Source: Proteobacteria bacterium UBA7415 (lineage in GTDB: Bacteria; Pseudomonadota; Gammaproteobacteria; Arenicellales; Arenicellaceae). Taken from it: DNA of 64,000 nucleotides. Where the stretch lies: the NCBI GenBank assembly GCA_002470515.1, contig DKML01000015.1:124001-188000 (forward strand), in the 5' to 3' direction. Made by a program: the position numbers and the translations under genes. Below are positions 44,796 to 54,460 of this stretch, one piece after another; position 1 is the stretch's first letter, and every line of letters begins with the position of its first letter. Below the pieces are notes generated by a model that was not told the DNA's origin, ran no database searches, and saw nothing but the letters and a program-made list of their open reading frames with translations.

Positions 44796-47321
44796 GTGAG
44801 TAAAAGAGTCAGCAAGAAAGCCACTAAAAAAGTTGCAAAAAGAATAACTAAAAAGCCAGTAAATAGAGTTGCAAAGAAACGTACTCGTAAGGCCAAGCCT
44901 AAAGCTGCTCCGCGAGGGATGGGTAAGTTGACTGCGCGGTTACCAAACTGGGCTCAAGTCGGATTAGAGTATTTTAAACAATTTGCATGGCGCGCTGCGT
45001 TAATTATGGCGGTTGCGTTGTTAGGCTTTACGGTTTATCTAGATATTCAAATAGTCAAAAAATTTGAAGGGCAAAAATGGGCGTTGCCTGCACATGTTTA
45101 TACGCGGCCATTAGAGCTCTATACCGGCTTAAGTATGTCGCAGAGCTTGTTGATTGCCGAGTTAGACGAACTTGGCTACATAGCGCGACCCAATGCCGAC
45201 CGAGTTGGCACTTTTCATATAACGGCAAATAGCTTGACCATATTTCAGCGCGAGTTTCAATTTTGGGATGGTTTACGCCCAGCGCAAAGAGTAGAAGTGA
45301 GTTTTACTCGACAAGGTAACGAGCTTCTTATTGGCACAATGACCGCATCTGCTTCGCCTGAAAACGCCGTGCTTACAAACCAGCGCATTGTACGACTAGA
45401 GCCTAGGTTATTTGGTAGTGTCTCGCCCATGAGTCATGAAGACCGCGCTTTAGTTGAGCTAGACGATCTACCACCGCAATTTGCTAAAACCTTGGTCGCC
45501 GTTGAGGATCAGCAATTCTATTCGCATTTTGGAGTGAACCCGTTTGGAATTGCGCGAGCAATGCTGGCTAATATCCGAGCAGGATCCATTGTTCAAGGTG
45601 GCAGCACTCTGACTCAGCAGCTGGTTAAAAATTACTATCTAACCCGAGCGCAAACTTACAGCCGTAAGCTTACCGAGATGATCATGGCCGTGCTGCTGGA
45701 AATGCATTACAGCAAAGACGAAATCCTGCAGACGTATATCAACGAAGTCTATTTGAGTCAGGCAGGCAATCGAGCGATTCATGGGTTTGGCCTAGCTAGC
45801 CAGCATTTTTTCGGCCAGCCTATTTCTGAACTCGAAGTGGATCAAATGGCATTGTTGATTGGTATCAACAATGGTCCGAGTTATTACAACCCAATTCGCC
45901 ATCCCGAACGTGCTTTGACCCGCCGCGATTTAGTCTTGAAGATGATGCTGAGCGAAGCGGTGATCAACCAAACCGAATACCGGTTGGCCATAGACCAACC
46001 GTTACGACTGAACCCATCGGCACAACGTGCAGCCACTTTATCGTATCCCTCGTTTATGGGGTTTGTCCGCGAGAACCTGCAAAGCGATTACGCCCAAGAA
46101 GATCTAAATAGCGTGGGGCTAAAAATCCACACCACGCTTAACCCGCGTATTCAGAGCGAGTTAGAGCAGGCAGCCAGCAAGGAGCTTAACGATGTAGAGC
46201 AACGTCATGGGATCGCGTCGGGCACATTACAAATGGCCGCTGTTGTAGTACGTACGGATAACGGCGAAGTGGCGGGCATGATTGGCGACCGCAGTGCTAA
46301 GTTCTCGGGTTTTAATCGGGCGCTGCAATCAAAACGCCCTGTAGGTTCGCTACTTAAGCCGTTCGTCTATTTAACAGCGCTAGAGCAGCCCGAAAAATAT
46401 TCATTGGCGACCAAAGTGTCGGATCGCGCAATTACAGTTTCGCAAAAAGGAAGTCCAGATTGGAATCCGCAGAATTACGACAACCAAGAACACGGCGACA
46501 TTATGTTGATAGATGCTTTGGCGCGCTCCTACAACTTGGCGACGGTTCAACTTGGCATGGCCGCGGGTGTATCAGAAGTATCTAAAACGATTCGCAGAGT
46601 GGGCTATTCCGAATCGTTTAGCGAACTACCATCGTTATTGCTTGGCGCGGTGCCAATGAGTGTTTTGGATGTGTCGCAAATTTACCTAACGTTGGCATCG
46701 GACGGTTTTAAAACACCGATCAAAGGCGTACGCGCTGTGTTGAGTAAAGAAGGCGAACAAATCGCGCGTTACCCTTTGAATATTGAGCAAGTAATAGAAC
46801 CAGAGTTTAATGCGTTGATCAATTACGCACTGCAAGAAACGGTGCGTACCGGAACGGCTAGGGGCGTGTCGCGAGAGTTTCGATATGACTATGGTTTGGC
46901 AGGCAAAACAGGTACTACTGATGAGTATCGCGACAGTTGGTTTGCGGGTTACAGCGGCAACTATCTTACGGTGGTATGGATTGGTCGAGACGACAATCAG
47001 TCAACCGGCTTAACGGGTGCGAGTGGTGCTGCGCGCGTGTGGTCAAAAATAATGAGTAACCTACCGTTGGAGCGTCTGACTCTGCCGCAACATTCGGAAA
47101 TCGTTCCACAGAGAATCCACTATTCCTTGGACCCGGAACAAAATGATTGCAGTTTGACTCGTCAGTTGCCTGTTTTAAAGCGGTCTATCCCTTTAGCCAA
47201 TGTACCGTGCATGTATGACATGCGGTATGATGACGACCAAGAAGCAGAGCCGTCTAAACAAGAGGAACGTCATTTTGAACCGCGTAAGAAGCAAAGTCTG
47301 TGGGAACGAATATTTGGTTAA
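44796..47321 (+). CDS. mrcB: Penicillin-binding protein 1B, bifunctional peptidoglycan synthase
   Basis: The 841-residue protein starts at GTG 44796 with AAGGA seven bases before it. A Lys/Arg-rich cytoplasmic tail (residues 1-60) is followed by one membrane segment, a UB2H-like domain, a GT51 glycosyltransferase (EDQQFYSHFG near 238, GGSTLTQQLVKN) and a transpeptidase with SLLK near 517, SYNLA and KTGTTDEYRD near 702. The UB2H and Lys-rich features identify PBP1B rather than PBP1A. It polymerises and crosslinks peptidoglycan. A TPR lipoprotein gene overlaps its 3' end. Confidence 0.93.
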   Translation: MSKRVSKKATKKVAKRITKKPVNRVAKKRTRKAKPKAAPRGMGKLTARLPNWAQVGLEYFKQFAWRAALIMAVALLGFTVYLDIQIVKKFEGQKWALPAHVYTRPLELYTGLSMSQSLLIAELDELGYIARPNADRVGTFHITANSLTIFQREFQFWDGLRPAQRVEVSFTRQGNELLIGTMTASASPENAVLTNQRIVRLEPRLFGSVSPMSHEDRALVELDDLPPQFAKTLVAVEDQQFYSHFGVNPFGIARAMLANIRAGSIVQGGSTLTQQLVKNYYLTRAQTYSRKLTEMIMAVLLEMHYSKDEILQTYINEVYLSQAGNRAIHGFGLASQHFFGQPISELEVDQMALLIGINNGPSYYNPIRHPERALTRRDLVLKMMLSEAVINQTEYRLAIDQPLRLNPSAQRAATLSYPSFMGFVRENLQSDYAQEDLNSVGLKIHTTLNPRIQSELEQAASKELNDVEQRHGIASGTLQMAAVVVRTDNGEVAGMIGDRSAKFSGFNRALQSKRPVGSLLKPFVYLTALEQPEKYSLATKVSDRAITVSQKGSPDWNPQNYDNQEHGDIMLIDALARSYNLATVQLGMAAGVSEVSKTIRRVGYSESFSELPSLLLGAVPMSVLDVSQIYLTLASDGFKTPIKGVRAVLSKEGEQIARYPLNIEQVIEPEFNALINYALQETVRTGTARGVSREFRYDYGLAGKTGTTDEYRDSWFAGYSGNYLTVVWIGRDDNQSTGLTGASGAARVWSKIMSNLPLERLTLPQHSEIVPQRIHYSLDPEQNDCSLTRQLPVLKRSIPLANVPCMYDMRYDDDQEAEPSKQEERHFEPRKKQSLWERIFG

Positions 47322-47832
47322 AGGGCCGTCGCCAATACGGTTGTTTGTTGTGCTGTGCTTAAGTGTCTTTCTGACCGCCTGCATCAGCAGTTCAGGGCGG
47401 TACGAACAAGCGCCTGTCGATGTTGAAGAACGTGTATTGGTAGATGGGCAAGCCTTGCCCTATCCAGATGAGCCGCGCATTCAAACCGAGACTTTAGACG
47501 GAACGCCGAGCATGTCAGATGCCGTTAAGAATTTGCTTGATGATGCTATCGGGTTTAAACAGGTAAATGATTACGACGCAGCAAGTGAATCGCTAGAGCG
47601 CGCTTTGCGCATTGAAGCACGTAATCCATCTGTATGGCACGAACTGGCTGATTTACGCTTAGTGCGCGCCGAATATCAGCAAGCTATTCAGTTTGCCCAA
47701 AAGTCTAATGCGCTCACCAGCGGTGATGACGTTACTCTCAAGCGTCGTAACTGGAATCTAATAAGCGTGGCTTATGCCGCGCTGGGCAATACGCAAAAGT
47801 CTGAAGAGTATCGATCGAAACTGCGTAATTAA
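47314..47832 (+). CDS. TPR-containing lipoprotein
   Basis: The product is 172 residues from the TTG at 47314, which has GGGA about nine bases upstream; this gives a compact signal peptide (core LFVVLCLSVFL) with lipobox LTAC near residue 23. An ATG at 47200 in frame would overlap mrcB by 122 bases and spoil the signal. Two TPR units lie near residues 70-140. A tandem lipoprotein downstream of mrcB suggests a link to PBP1B or the outer membrane, as with the activator LpoB in relatives, but the sequence does not resemble LpoB. Confidence 0.78.
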   Translation: MVKGPSPIRLFVVLCLSVFLTACISSSGRYEQAPVDVEERVLVDGQALPYPDEPRIQTETLDGTPSMSDAVKNLLDDAIGFKQVNDYDAASESLERALRIEARNPSVWHELADLRLVRAEYQQAIQFAQKSNALTSGDDVTLKRRNWNLISVAYAALGNTQKSEEYRSKLRN

Positions 47833-47854
47833 TTCAAATGGATTGCATCTGGCT

Positions 47855-48334
47855 CTAGTTGTAAAGCCAGATGTAGCCGTTAAGAGACAACGCGACACAT
47901 AGCCAAGCAAAATACGGAATCAGTAAATTTCCAGCTGTCTTTAAATCAGGCTGAGCCCGACACATCTTGATCAATGCGCCGACGATTCCTAAAATTAGAA
48001 TAATGTCGAGCAGGGCTACGCCAGGCCAGTATTCACCAAAGAACAACCAAGACCAGGCCGCATTCAATGCCAGTTGTACCCACCACAGAATAATGAGCGT
48101 GGTCTGATTAGACTTAGCAATTATCCAGCCACTCAATGCAATCATTATGTAGAGGGTGGTCCACACAATAGGAAAGACAATGTTGGGTGGATTCCATGGG
48201 GCGCGGTTTAAGTCTTGATACCATTCTCCAGGTTGAAAAAGGCCGCCTATACTCAGAGCTGCAAAACAACCGAAGACGCAGATTAGTAGCTTGAGGCCTG
48301 GTGATTTAGTGATCGGGTGGTCGAAATTACTCAT
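47855..48334 (-). CDS. tspO: TspO/MBR family protein
   Basis: The 159-residue membrane protein has five predicted helices and the family's Trp-rich pattern: GEWYQDLNRAPWNPPNIVFP near residue 36, VWTTLYIMIA, and AAWSWLFFGE. TspO binds tetrapyrroles and cholesterol-like ligands and is linked to porphyrin degradation and stress in bacteria. The length is standard. It converges with the TPR lipoprotein gene, 22 bases away. Confidence 0.88.
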   Translation of the reverse strand: MSNFDHPITKSPGLKLLICVFGCFAALSIGGLFQPGEWYQDLNRAPWNPPNIVFPIVWTTLYIMIALSGWIIAKSNQTTLIILWWVQLALNAAWSWLFFGEYWPGVALLDIILILGIVGALIKMCRAQPDLKTAGNLLIPYFAWLCVALSLNGYIWLYN

Positions 48335-48396
48335 AGCTCTCCAGTCGAGTTATTCATTCAGCTCTTTAATCCAGTTCTCTAATTTAACCTTTTAAT

Positions 48397-48930
48397 TCAG
48401 TGAGCTGACTGAGCGGCTTTATATTCTCTTGCTAAGCTAACATACCGAGCTAAATTTATTGCGAAGAAGTCACGGTCACCTTCGTTAACATCACGAAGCT
48501 TTTTAGCAGGACTGCCACCCCAAACTTCTCCGGCTTTAACGACTTTGCCCGGCGTGAGCAAAGCACCTGCGGCGACCATTGCGCCTTTCTCTACAATGCA
48601 GTCGTCCATAACACAGGCCTGAATGCCTATTAGTGCGCCGTCTTCAACCGAGCAGGCGTGGAGTACTGCGCTATGTCCTATTGTAATGTCTTTGCCCAGA
48701 TAAGTGCCTTGGCCGCGTTCGGCGCAATGGATCATCGTGAGGTCTTGAATGTTTGTTCTAGCGCCAATTCTTATCTCATTAACATCACCACGAACGACAC
48801 AGCCAAACCAAACGCCTACGTCAGCGGCGATGTGTGTGTCACCAATAATGGTTGCGTTATCAGCAATATAGGCGCTTGGATCAATGGTCGGCAACACGTT
48901 GCGATAGGGTAAAATCAGAGGTGATGACAT
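48397..48930 (-). CDS. Gamma-carbonic-anhydrase-like hexapeptide protein
   Basis: The product is 177 residues from the ATG at 48930, preceded by AGGA; an ATG at 48960 would add ten residues. It is a left-handed beta-helix protein with hexapeptide repeats (GDTHIAADVGVWFGCVVRGD, IGARTNIQD, MIHCAE, ITIGHSAVLHAC) and the zinc-ligand His positions of the gamma-CA fold. Related YrdA/PaaY proteins have carbonic anhydrase or thioesterase activity in some species, so activity here is not certain. It precedes tspO on the same strand after a 62-base gap. Confidence 0.87.
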   Translation of the reverse strand: MSSPLILPYRNVLPTIDPSAYIADNATIIGDTHIAADVGVWFGCVVRGDVNEIRIGARTNIQDLTMIHCAERGQGTYLGKDITIGHSAVLHACSVEDGALIGIQACVMDDCIVEKGAMVAAGALLTPGKVVKAGEVWGGSPAKKLRDVNEGDRDFFAINLARYVSLAREYKAAQSAH

Positions 48931-49068
48931 GGTGTTCCTGGTTGATGATGTGGCATTCAAAGCATTTTGCCGTAGTTTTGCGCTAAACTCACTAGTTCGC
49001 TGAACGTCGTATTAACTTTCGCGTTTCACATTCTACCTAACTATACCGCCTAGCTCCTAAAACGCCTC

Positions 49069-50169
49069 ATGCCTGAATCGCCCCTCAGTCGCTACAATCG
49101 CGATTTGCTAAAGCCAGAGTTCGAGAAAGACGCTGCGCAACGCATTGCGGTTGAGCATTTACAGCGGTTGTACGAAGAACTCATAGCTAAACCAAAACCC
49201 TCAAAAGGGTTGTGGCAAAAAATAACAGGCGCTCAGCAAACTATAGCGCCAGTTAAAGGTTTGTATTTTTGGGGTGGAGTGGGTCGAGGCAAAACGTATC
49301 TTATGGATACGTTCTATGAGGGTTTGCCAATTAAGGATAAGCGACGTGTGCATTTTCATCGCTTTATGCAACGTGTACATAATGAACGCAAAGCGCTTAA
49401 GCATCAGTCCGACCCGCTAACCATTATTGCGGATCAGTGGGCGCAGCAAACGCGCATTATTTGTTTCGACGAATTCGTGGTAAACGATGTCGCCGATGCA
49501 GTCATTATCGTAAAGCTATTGGATGCGCTGTTTGAACGAGGCGTTAGTTTGGTCGCAACCAGTAACGTTGAGCCGATCAACCTCTACAAAGGCGGCTTAC
49601 AGCGCGATTTGTTTTTGCCTGCCATTGATCTTATTTACAGGCATTGTGAGGTCGTTAATATAGATTCAGGCATTGATTATCGCTTACGATTTTTAGACAA
49701 GGCCGAAACTTATTTCACTCCGTTAGGTGGTGCCGCTCACGCTGGATTGGATTATGCGTTTAAAAATCTTGCGCCTGACCAAGGGTCACCTGATGCGCCC
49801 ATTGAGATCGAAGGTCGAGAACTGCAATCACAAATACGCAGTGAAGGCGTTATCTGGTTTGAATTTGCCGAATTGTGCGATGGACCACGTTCGCAAAATG
49901 ACTATATTGAGTTGGCTCGCGTATTTCATTCTATTGTGATTTCGAACATACCGGTTCTAGATCGGATGCACGAAGACCAAGCTCGTCGCTTTATCAACTT
50001 GATTGATGTGTTTTATGATCACAGCGTTAAGCTAATATTGAGTGCTGCTGCACCAGTTCAAGCGCTTTATACTGGCACACGGAATGCATTTGAATTTGAG
50101 CGGACTATTAGTCGTTTGCAAGAAATGCAATCGCACGACTATCTGGCGTTACCGCATAAAACGGCCTAA
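49069..50169 (+). CDS. zapE: Cell division protein ZapE, AFG1-like ATPase
   Basis: The 366-residue protein is an AAA-type ATPase with Walker A FWGGVGRGKTYLMD near residue 70, Walker B IICFDEFVVND near 131 and a sensor segment SLVATSNVEP. It matches ZapE, which destabilises FtsZ polymers during constriction under stress in Escherichia coli. The length is usual (375 residues there). It is divergent from the hexapeptide protein and followed by a DUF962 gene. Confidence 0.9.
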   Translation: MPESPLSRYNRDLLKPEFEKDAAQRIAVEHLQRLYEELIAKPKPSKGLWQKITGAQQTIAPVKGLYFWGGVGRGKTYLMDTFYEGLPIKDKRRVHFHRFMQRVHNERKALKHQSDPLTIIADQWAQQTRIICFDEFVVNDVADAVIIVKLLDALFERGVSLVATSNVEPINLYKGGLQRDLFLPAIDLIYRHCEVVNIDSGIDYRLRFLDKAETYFTPLGGAAHAGLDYAFKNLAPDQGSPDAPIEIEGRELQSQIRSEGVIWFEFAELCDGPRSQNDYIELARVFHSIVISNIPVLDRMHEDQARRFINLIDVFYDHSVKLILSAAAPVQALYTGTRNAFEFERTISRLQEMQSHDYLALPHKTA

Positions 50170-50212
50170 TCAAGGGCTAACAAATTAGGATTTTGAAAAT
50201 AGGGAGATGCTC

Positions 50213-50545
50213 ATGGAGCCATATAAAACATACCAAGACTTTTTTCCGTTTTACCTTAACGAACACAGCAAACCGCTTACCCGAGCTTTTCATTACGTAG
50301 GCACGACAATAGCATTAGTGTGTATCGCGTCTTTTGTGGTGACCTTTAATGCTTGGTTTTTATTGGTTGGTTTAATCGCAGCTTATGCAATGGCATGGAT
50401 ATCGCATTTCACTATTGAGCACAATACCCCGGCAACGTTCACTTACCCTATTTGGTCGTATGTAGCAGACCACCACATGCTGGCGTTGGCGCTAACAGGT
50501 CGCCTGCGACCTGCTTTAGAAGATGCGCAAAAACGATTTAGCTAG
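50213..50545 (+). CDS. DUF962 / Mpo1-like membrane protein
   Basis: The 110-residue protein has the family signature FHYVGTTIALVC near residue 25, then WISHFTIEHNTPATF near 63, and two to three membrane segments. The yeast homologue Mpo1 is an iron-dependent dioxygenase in sphingoid-base breakdown; the conserved His residues are present here, but a bacterial substrate is unknown. The start is the ATG at 50213, with GGGAG six bases before it. It follows zapE after 43 bases. Confidence 0.8.
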   Translation: MEPYKTYQDFFPFYLNEHSKPLTRAFHYVGTTIALVCIASFVVTFNAWFLLVGLIAAYAMAWISHFTIEHNTPATFTYPIWSYVADHHMLALALTGRLRPALEDAQKRFS

Positions 50546-50605
50546 TTGACTTAAAAAGACGCTCAAATCAGAAGCTTTCGGAATTAAACCAGTAAGGAAT
50601 ACAAA

Positions 50606-51595
50606 ATGACTCATTCTTATAAAACCCTTCGCAACTTAGTTGTTGCCCTCAGCATGTTCTGCCTAATGGCGTCCAACCTAGTCTCGGCACGGCCTGATAT
50701 TTATCCAGAAGCACCTACTTATTTTGGGCCAAGCAATGGTGTTTCAATTGCCTATCAGGAGTTTGGCGACCCAGCCAATGAGACATTTTTGCTCGTGATG
50801 GGCTTAGGCGGACAGCTAATTCATTGGGGCGATGAATTTGTTAATCAGTTAGTGGAAGAGGGCTACCACGTCATACGTTATGACAATCGTGATATTGGCT
50901 TGTCTGAAAAGCTTTACGATGAAGGCGTTCCTGGACTTTTCACCATGATCAAATACAAGCTAGGCTTCAGCCTTGGCGCGCCGTATAAGTTGAGTGACAT
51001 GGCGGCGGATGGCATAGGCCTATTAGATTATTTAGGTATAGAGAAGGCACATGTTGTGGGTGTCTCTATGGGCGGAATGATCGGGCAGGTAATGGCGGCG
51101 GAGTATCCAGATCGTATTTTGAGTCTTGGCTCAATTATGTCTACCAGCGGCGCAGAAGATTTGCCTGAAGGTCCTCATCAAGTAGAATTAACTGATCGCG
51201 ACGGCCTGACGCGAGAACAAGCAATAGCACTAATTGCTAATACCTTAAAAGCGATTTACGCCAAAGAAGGCGGACTCACTGACGAACAATGGTTAGCGTA
51301 TGCGGCACGAGGCTACGACCGCAGCCATTATGACCCAGGCTTTGGACGACAAGTGTGGGCAATTTTAGACAGTGGTGATCGCGTTGAGCTACTCAAATCA
51401 CTGCGCCTCCCAACCGTGGTAATACACGGCACAATCGATCCGCTGTTGCCGATCGAACATGGTCAACATACGGCAGAACTGGTGCAAGATTCAATGTGGG
51501 TTGAGCTTGAAGACATGGGCCACTACATGGGCGACGAGCACTTCGAACGAGTTGTAGCAGCGTTAATGGAAAATGTTGCTCGGGTGGATAAGTAG
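50606..51595 (+). CDS. Exported alpha/beta hydrolase
   Basis: The 329-residue protein has a signal peptide (core LVVALSMFCLMASNLVSA). The alpha/beta-hydrolase fold shows LLVMGLGGQLIHW near the oxyanion site, the nucleophile elbow HVVGVSMGGMIG with Ser near residue 150, the acid in VIHGTIDPLLP and the catalytic His in DMGHYMG near 309. The substrate is unknown; it may be an esterase or peptidase-like enzyme of the periplasm. Confidence 0.85.
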   Translation: MTHSYKTLRNLVVALSMFCLMASNLVSARPDIYPEAPTYFGPSNGVSIAYQEFGDPANETFLLVMGLGGQLIHWGDEFVNQLVEEGYHVIRYDNRDIGLSEKLYDEGVPGLFTMIKYKLGFSLGAPYKLSDMAADGIGLLDYLGIEKAHVVGVSMGGMIGQVMAAEYPDRILSLGSIMSTSGAEDLPEGPHQVELTDRDGLTREQAIALIANTLKAIYAKEGGLTDEQWLAYAARGYDRSHYDPGFGRQVWAILDSGDRVELLKSLRLPTVVIHGTIDPLLPIEHGQHTAELVQDSMWVELEDMGHYMGDEHFERVVAALMENVARVDK

Positions 51596-51697
51596 GGAGT
51601 CCAAGCCCTGCTAGAGGTTTCAGTTTTCAGTCGCGAGCAAGCAAATAGAATACCAATTGAGTTTTAAAACCATGCGGCCATGCCGTAGTGAGGCTGT

Positions 51698-52462
51698 GTG
51701 CAAGAATATTCAGATGAATTAATTTTTGAAGAGCTGGATTACATCGAAACCGATTTGGGCGCGATCAGCCTAAGACGCAGAAGTGAACCTAGACTGGACG
51801 GTTTAATCATCTATGAGGTTAAACTTAATGACGAGTTTCTTATGTCGAGCTTGTTTGTAGAGGCCGAAGAACAGCTCTCTACATTGGCTTTAAAGCGTCT
51901 ACGAATGAACGGACATCATGATCAGCTCGATGTGGTGGTGGGCGGTTTGGGACTGGGTTACACAGCACTGACTGCATTGCAGGATACAGCCGTCGCAAGA
52001 CTTCGCACAATTGACGTGATGCAGCCTGTTATTAACTGGCATCGTTCTGGCGTATTACCGGTGGGCGATGTCTTAGCCAGCGAATCTCGTAGTGAGTTAA
52101 TACAGGGTGACTTTTTTGCAATTTCGACCGACGCCAAGCAAGGGTTCTTAGACGAACACCAAGTCGATGCAGTGCTGCTCGACATTGACCATTCGCCGAG
52201 TCATTGGCTGAACGAGCATAATAAATCCTTTTACTCTTTGGATTCTCTAACGGCGATGTCTCGCAAAATAAAGCCAAACGGTGTATTTGCATTGTGGTCG
52301 AATGATTTACCAGACATCCACTTTGTAGAGCAACTCAAACAGGTGTTTACTGATTGCGAAGCCCATGTGGTCGCGTTTCCAAACCCCTACTCAGGTGGCG
52401 AATCGACCAACTCTGTTTATGTCTGCACTGTTGGCGAGCAAAACGCCACCTCGATAGTTTAG
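51698..52462 (+). CDS. Spermidine synthase-like methyltransferase-fold protein
   Basis: The 254-residue protein has the nucleotide-binding motif VVVGGLGLGYTALTAL near residue 77 and resembles spermidine synthase homologues, with a conserved LLDIDHSPSHWL in place of the usual catalytic segment. The aminopropyl-transfer site is not obvious, so activity may differ. The start is a GTG at 51698; another GTG lies two bases upstream and neither has a strong ribosome site. Confidence 0.72.
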   Translation: MQEYSDELIFEELDYIETDLGAISLRRRSEPRLDGLIIYEVKLNDEFLMSSLFVEAEEQLSTLALKRLRMNGHHDQLDVVVGGLGLGYTALTALQDTAVARLRTIDVMQPVINWHRSGVLPVGDVLASESRSELIQGDFFAISTDAKQGFLDEHQVDAVLLDIDHSPSHWLNEHNKSFYSLDSLTAMSRKIKPNGVFALWSNDLPDIHFVEQLKQVFTDCEAHVVAFPNPYSGGESTNSVYVCTVGEQNATSIV

Positions 52463-52501
52463 TATTATTCAACAATCCAAAATAAACCGAGCGACTGCAG
52501 T

Positions 52502-52945
52502 ATGAAATTAAGCCATAGCGTCTTTTTATTAAGCCTACTTTTTTCACCCCCGCTGTTCGCGCAGCAAGATGACGAAAGCCAGATTATTGAGAACGTGCAA
52601 CAGATGTGGAATGCCGTTTCAGAAAATGATCTAGAAAAATATCTGAGTTATATACATCCAGATTATTCAGTGTTCGGCGAAGGCGATGTCTATCTCCATG
52701 AAGGTAAAGCTAAGGAGCGAATTGATTACGCCGATTACCTCGGCCGCGCCAGCGGTGTGAGAACGTTTATGCATCAGCCAAAGGTAACCGTGCGTGGCGA
52801 TACCGCTTGGCTTACTTACCACTGGAATGACGCTGGTTACATCAAAGGTGAACGCTTTACCTCTCGAGGTAAGTCGACCCGTTTGTTTGTTAAAGAAGAC
52901 GGTAAGTGGTTGTGTATCCATTCGCACTTTACTGCCATACCATAA
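52502..52945 (+). CDS. Exported NTF2/SnoaL-like protein
   Basis: The 147-residue protein has a signal peptide (core SVFLLSLLFSPPLFAQ) and an NTF2-like domain of the DUF4440 kind: IIENVQQMWNAVSENDLEKYL, YSVFGEGD and DGKWLCIHSHFTAIP. The family binds small molecules or acts as steroid isomerase or cyclase-like enzymes, with no single function. The start ATG at 52502 follows a 39-base gap after the synthase-like gene. Confidence 0.75.
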   Translation: MKLSHSVFLLSLLFSPPLFAQQDDESQIIENVQQMWNAVSENDLEKYLSYIHPDYSVFGEGDVYLHEGKAKERIDYADYLGRASGVRTFMHQPKVTVRGDTAWLTYHWNDAGYIKGERFTSRGKSTRLFVKEDGKWLCIHSHFTAIP

Positions 52946-53092
52946 ACCTAACTCCCCTAAGGTCTTAGACTCAGAACTAATTGATCGTCTTGCTCATTAG
53001 CAGATGGCAAATTTTTGGTCTGGTTGGCTCTTGTTGATTTAGGGTAATAGGGGGTTTATGCTTTTCACATGCCATTTTTCAGAAGAGTTCGT

Positions 53093-54208
53093 ATGATAAA
53101 CGTTTTCAATAAATCAGTTTTTTCGGTTGTTTGCTATGCCGTGTTTTTTAGCACAGCATTTGCTGAGCGAGTCTATGAAAAACAGGGGCCGCCCAGAGAG
53201 CTAACAACGGAGCAAGCCGACATCGCGTCAGGCAATTACCAAAAGTATTGTTCGTTGTGCCATGGCGAAAACCGCGAAGGGTACAAAAACGACCACGCAC
53301 CTTCGTTAAAATCGAAGCAACTTTTTGAAGCTGGCATACCGCATTCAGTGTTAAGACCACTCTCATACGGTAGGCAGGGCACTGCTATGGCAGGATACCT
53401 TGAAGATGTGGGTGGCCCGATGACACTTGATGAAGTGTGGGATTTGACCTATTGGTTGTTTTGGGAGTCTGGTGCCGAGCGAGTTAAGCTTTCTGAGAAC
53501 CCAGTGCTTGGAGACGCCGTTCGTGGCGAAGTTGTCTACCAAGAGAATTGCGCTACCTGCCATGGTGTAAATGGCGAAGGCGTTAATGCGCCAGCGTTAG
53601 GCAATCAGTCAGCGCTTGCTCATAACAAAGATGAGTTCATTCGATACACCATAGAAAAAGGCCGAGAGGGCACGCCTATGGCCGCTTTTGCCGGCACGCT
53701 GTCAGAAGCTGACATCGACAATGTAACCGCGTTTATCCGCAGTAAGGCAAGCGGTTGGAAAGCCGAAAAACCAGTACTAAACGATTTACCAACACCCGAT
53801 CAATACGTTCTTAATCCAGATAATGCCGATCCTGAGTTTGAGTTGTCGGAAGGTATGTATGTGTCTTCTGTTGATTTGTTCAAAGCAGTCCAAGACAAAA
53901 GGAAAATGATCTTACTGGATACGCGAGTACCCTCTGTTTGGCAAAGAGCGCATATTGAAGGCGCGATCCCATTCCCTTATTACACAGACTTAGATGACAA
54001 GGTAAAGGATCTACCCAAAGACGTACAGATTGTGGGCTACTGTTCATGCCCAAGAGCCGCAACCGAGCACATTGTTAATCAGTTAAGAGGAATGGGCTAC
54101 GATAAAACGGCTGTGCTTTATGAAGGAGTTTTTGGTTGGATGAATCTAGGCTACCCGGTTGTTCGGGCCGAAGGTATCGTTGATAAAATTACTGAGGTGC
54201 AGCACTGA
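53093..54208 (+). CDS. Diheme cytochrome c fused to a rhodanese domain
   Basis: The 371-residue product (from the ATG at 53093, preceded by AGAAGAG) has a signal peptide ending near AFAE, two CxxCH heme sites (CSLCH near residue 47, CATCH near 150), and a C-terminal rhodanese domain (about 255-360) with the active-site loop YCSCPRAATEHI. The two-heme and rhodanese parts together suggest a periplasmic enzyme that moves sulfur and electrons, for example in thiosulfate or persulfide chemistry. This is inference from the domains; no sox or other sulfur genes are near. Confidence 0.83.
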   Translation: MINVFNKSVFSVVCYAVFFSTAFAERVYEKQGPPRELTTEQADIASGNYQKYCSLCHGENREGYKNDHAPSLKSKQLFEAGIPHSVLRPLSYGRQGTAMAGYLEDVGGPMTLDEVWDLTYWLFWESGAERVKLSENPVLGDAVRGEVVYQENCATCHGVNGEGVNAPALGNQSALAHNKDEFIRYTIEKGREGTPMAAFAGTLSEADIDNVTAFIRSKASGWKAEKPVLNDLPTPDQYVLNPDNADPEFELSEGMYVSSVDLFKAVQDKRKMILLDTRVPSVWQRAHIEGAIPFPYYTDLDDKVKDLPKDVQIVGYCSCPRAATEHIVNQLRGMGYDKTAVLYEGVFGWMNLGYPVVRAEGIVDKITEVQH

Positions 54209-54460
54209 TTTGCAATAAAAAAGGGCGGTTAATTCGCTGATTTTAAATTCGGTTTTGCATCAGTATGTTGCGGTGAATTCGACCGTCCTAAACAGATGTT
54301 GCGTTACTATCGTATTGGGCTTTGCCCCCTTAGATTTAGCCAACATCTTGCTGGGTTGCAACTATTGCCTTTTTAACACAGGGTGAGTGAAGTTGCTTTG
54401 TAGGCAAAGGGGAAGATTGCCAAGTTTGCAATCGTAAAAAGCAAGGTCATTAGAGAATAT

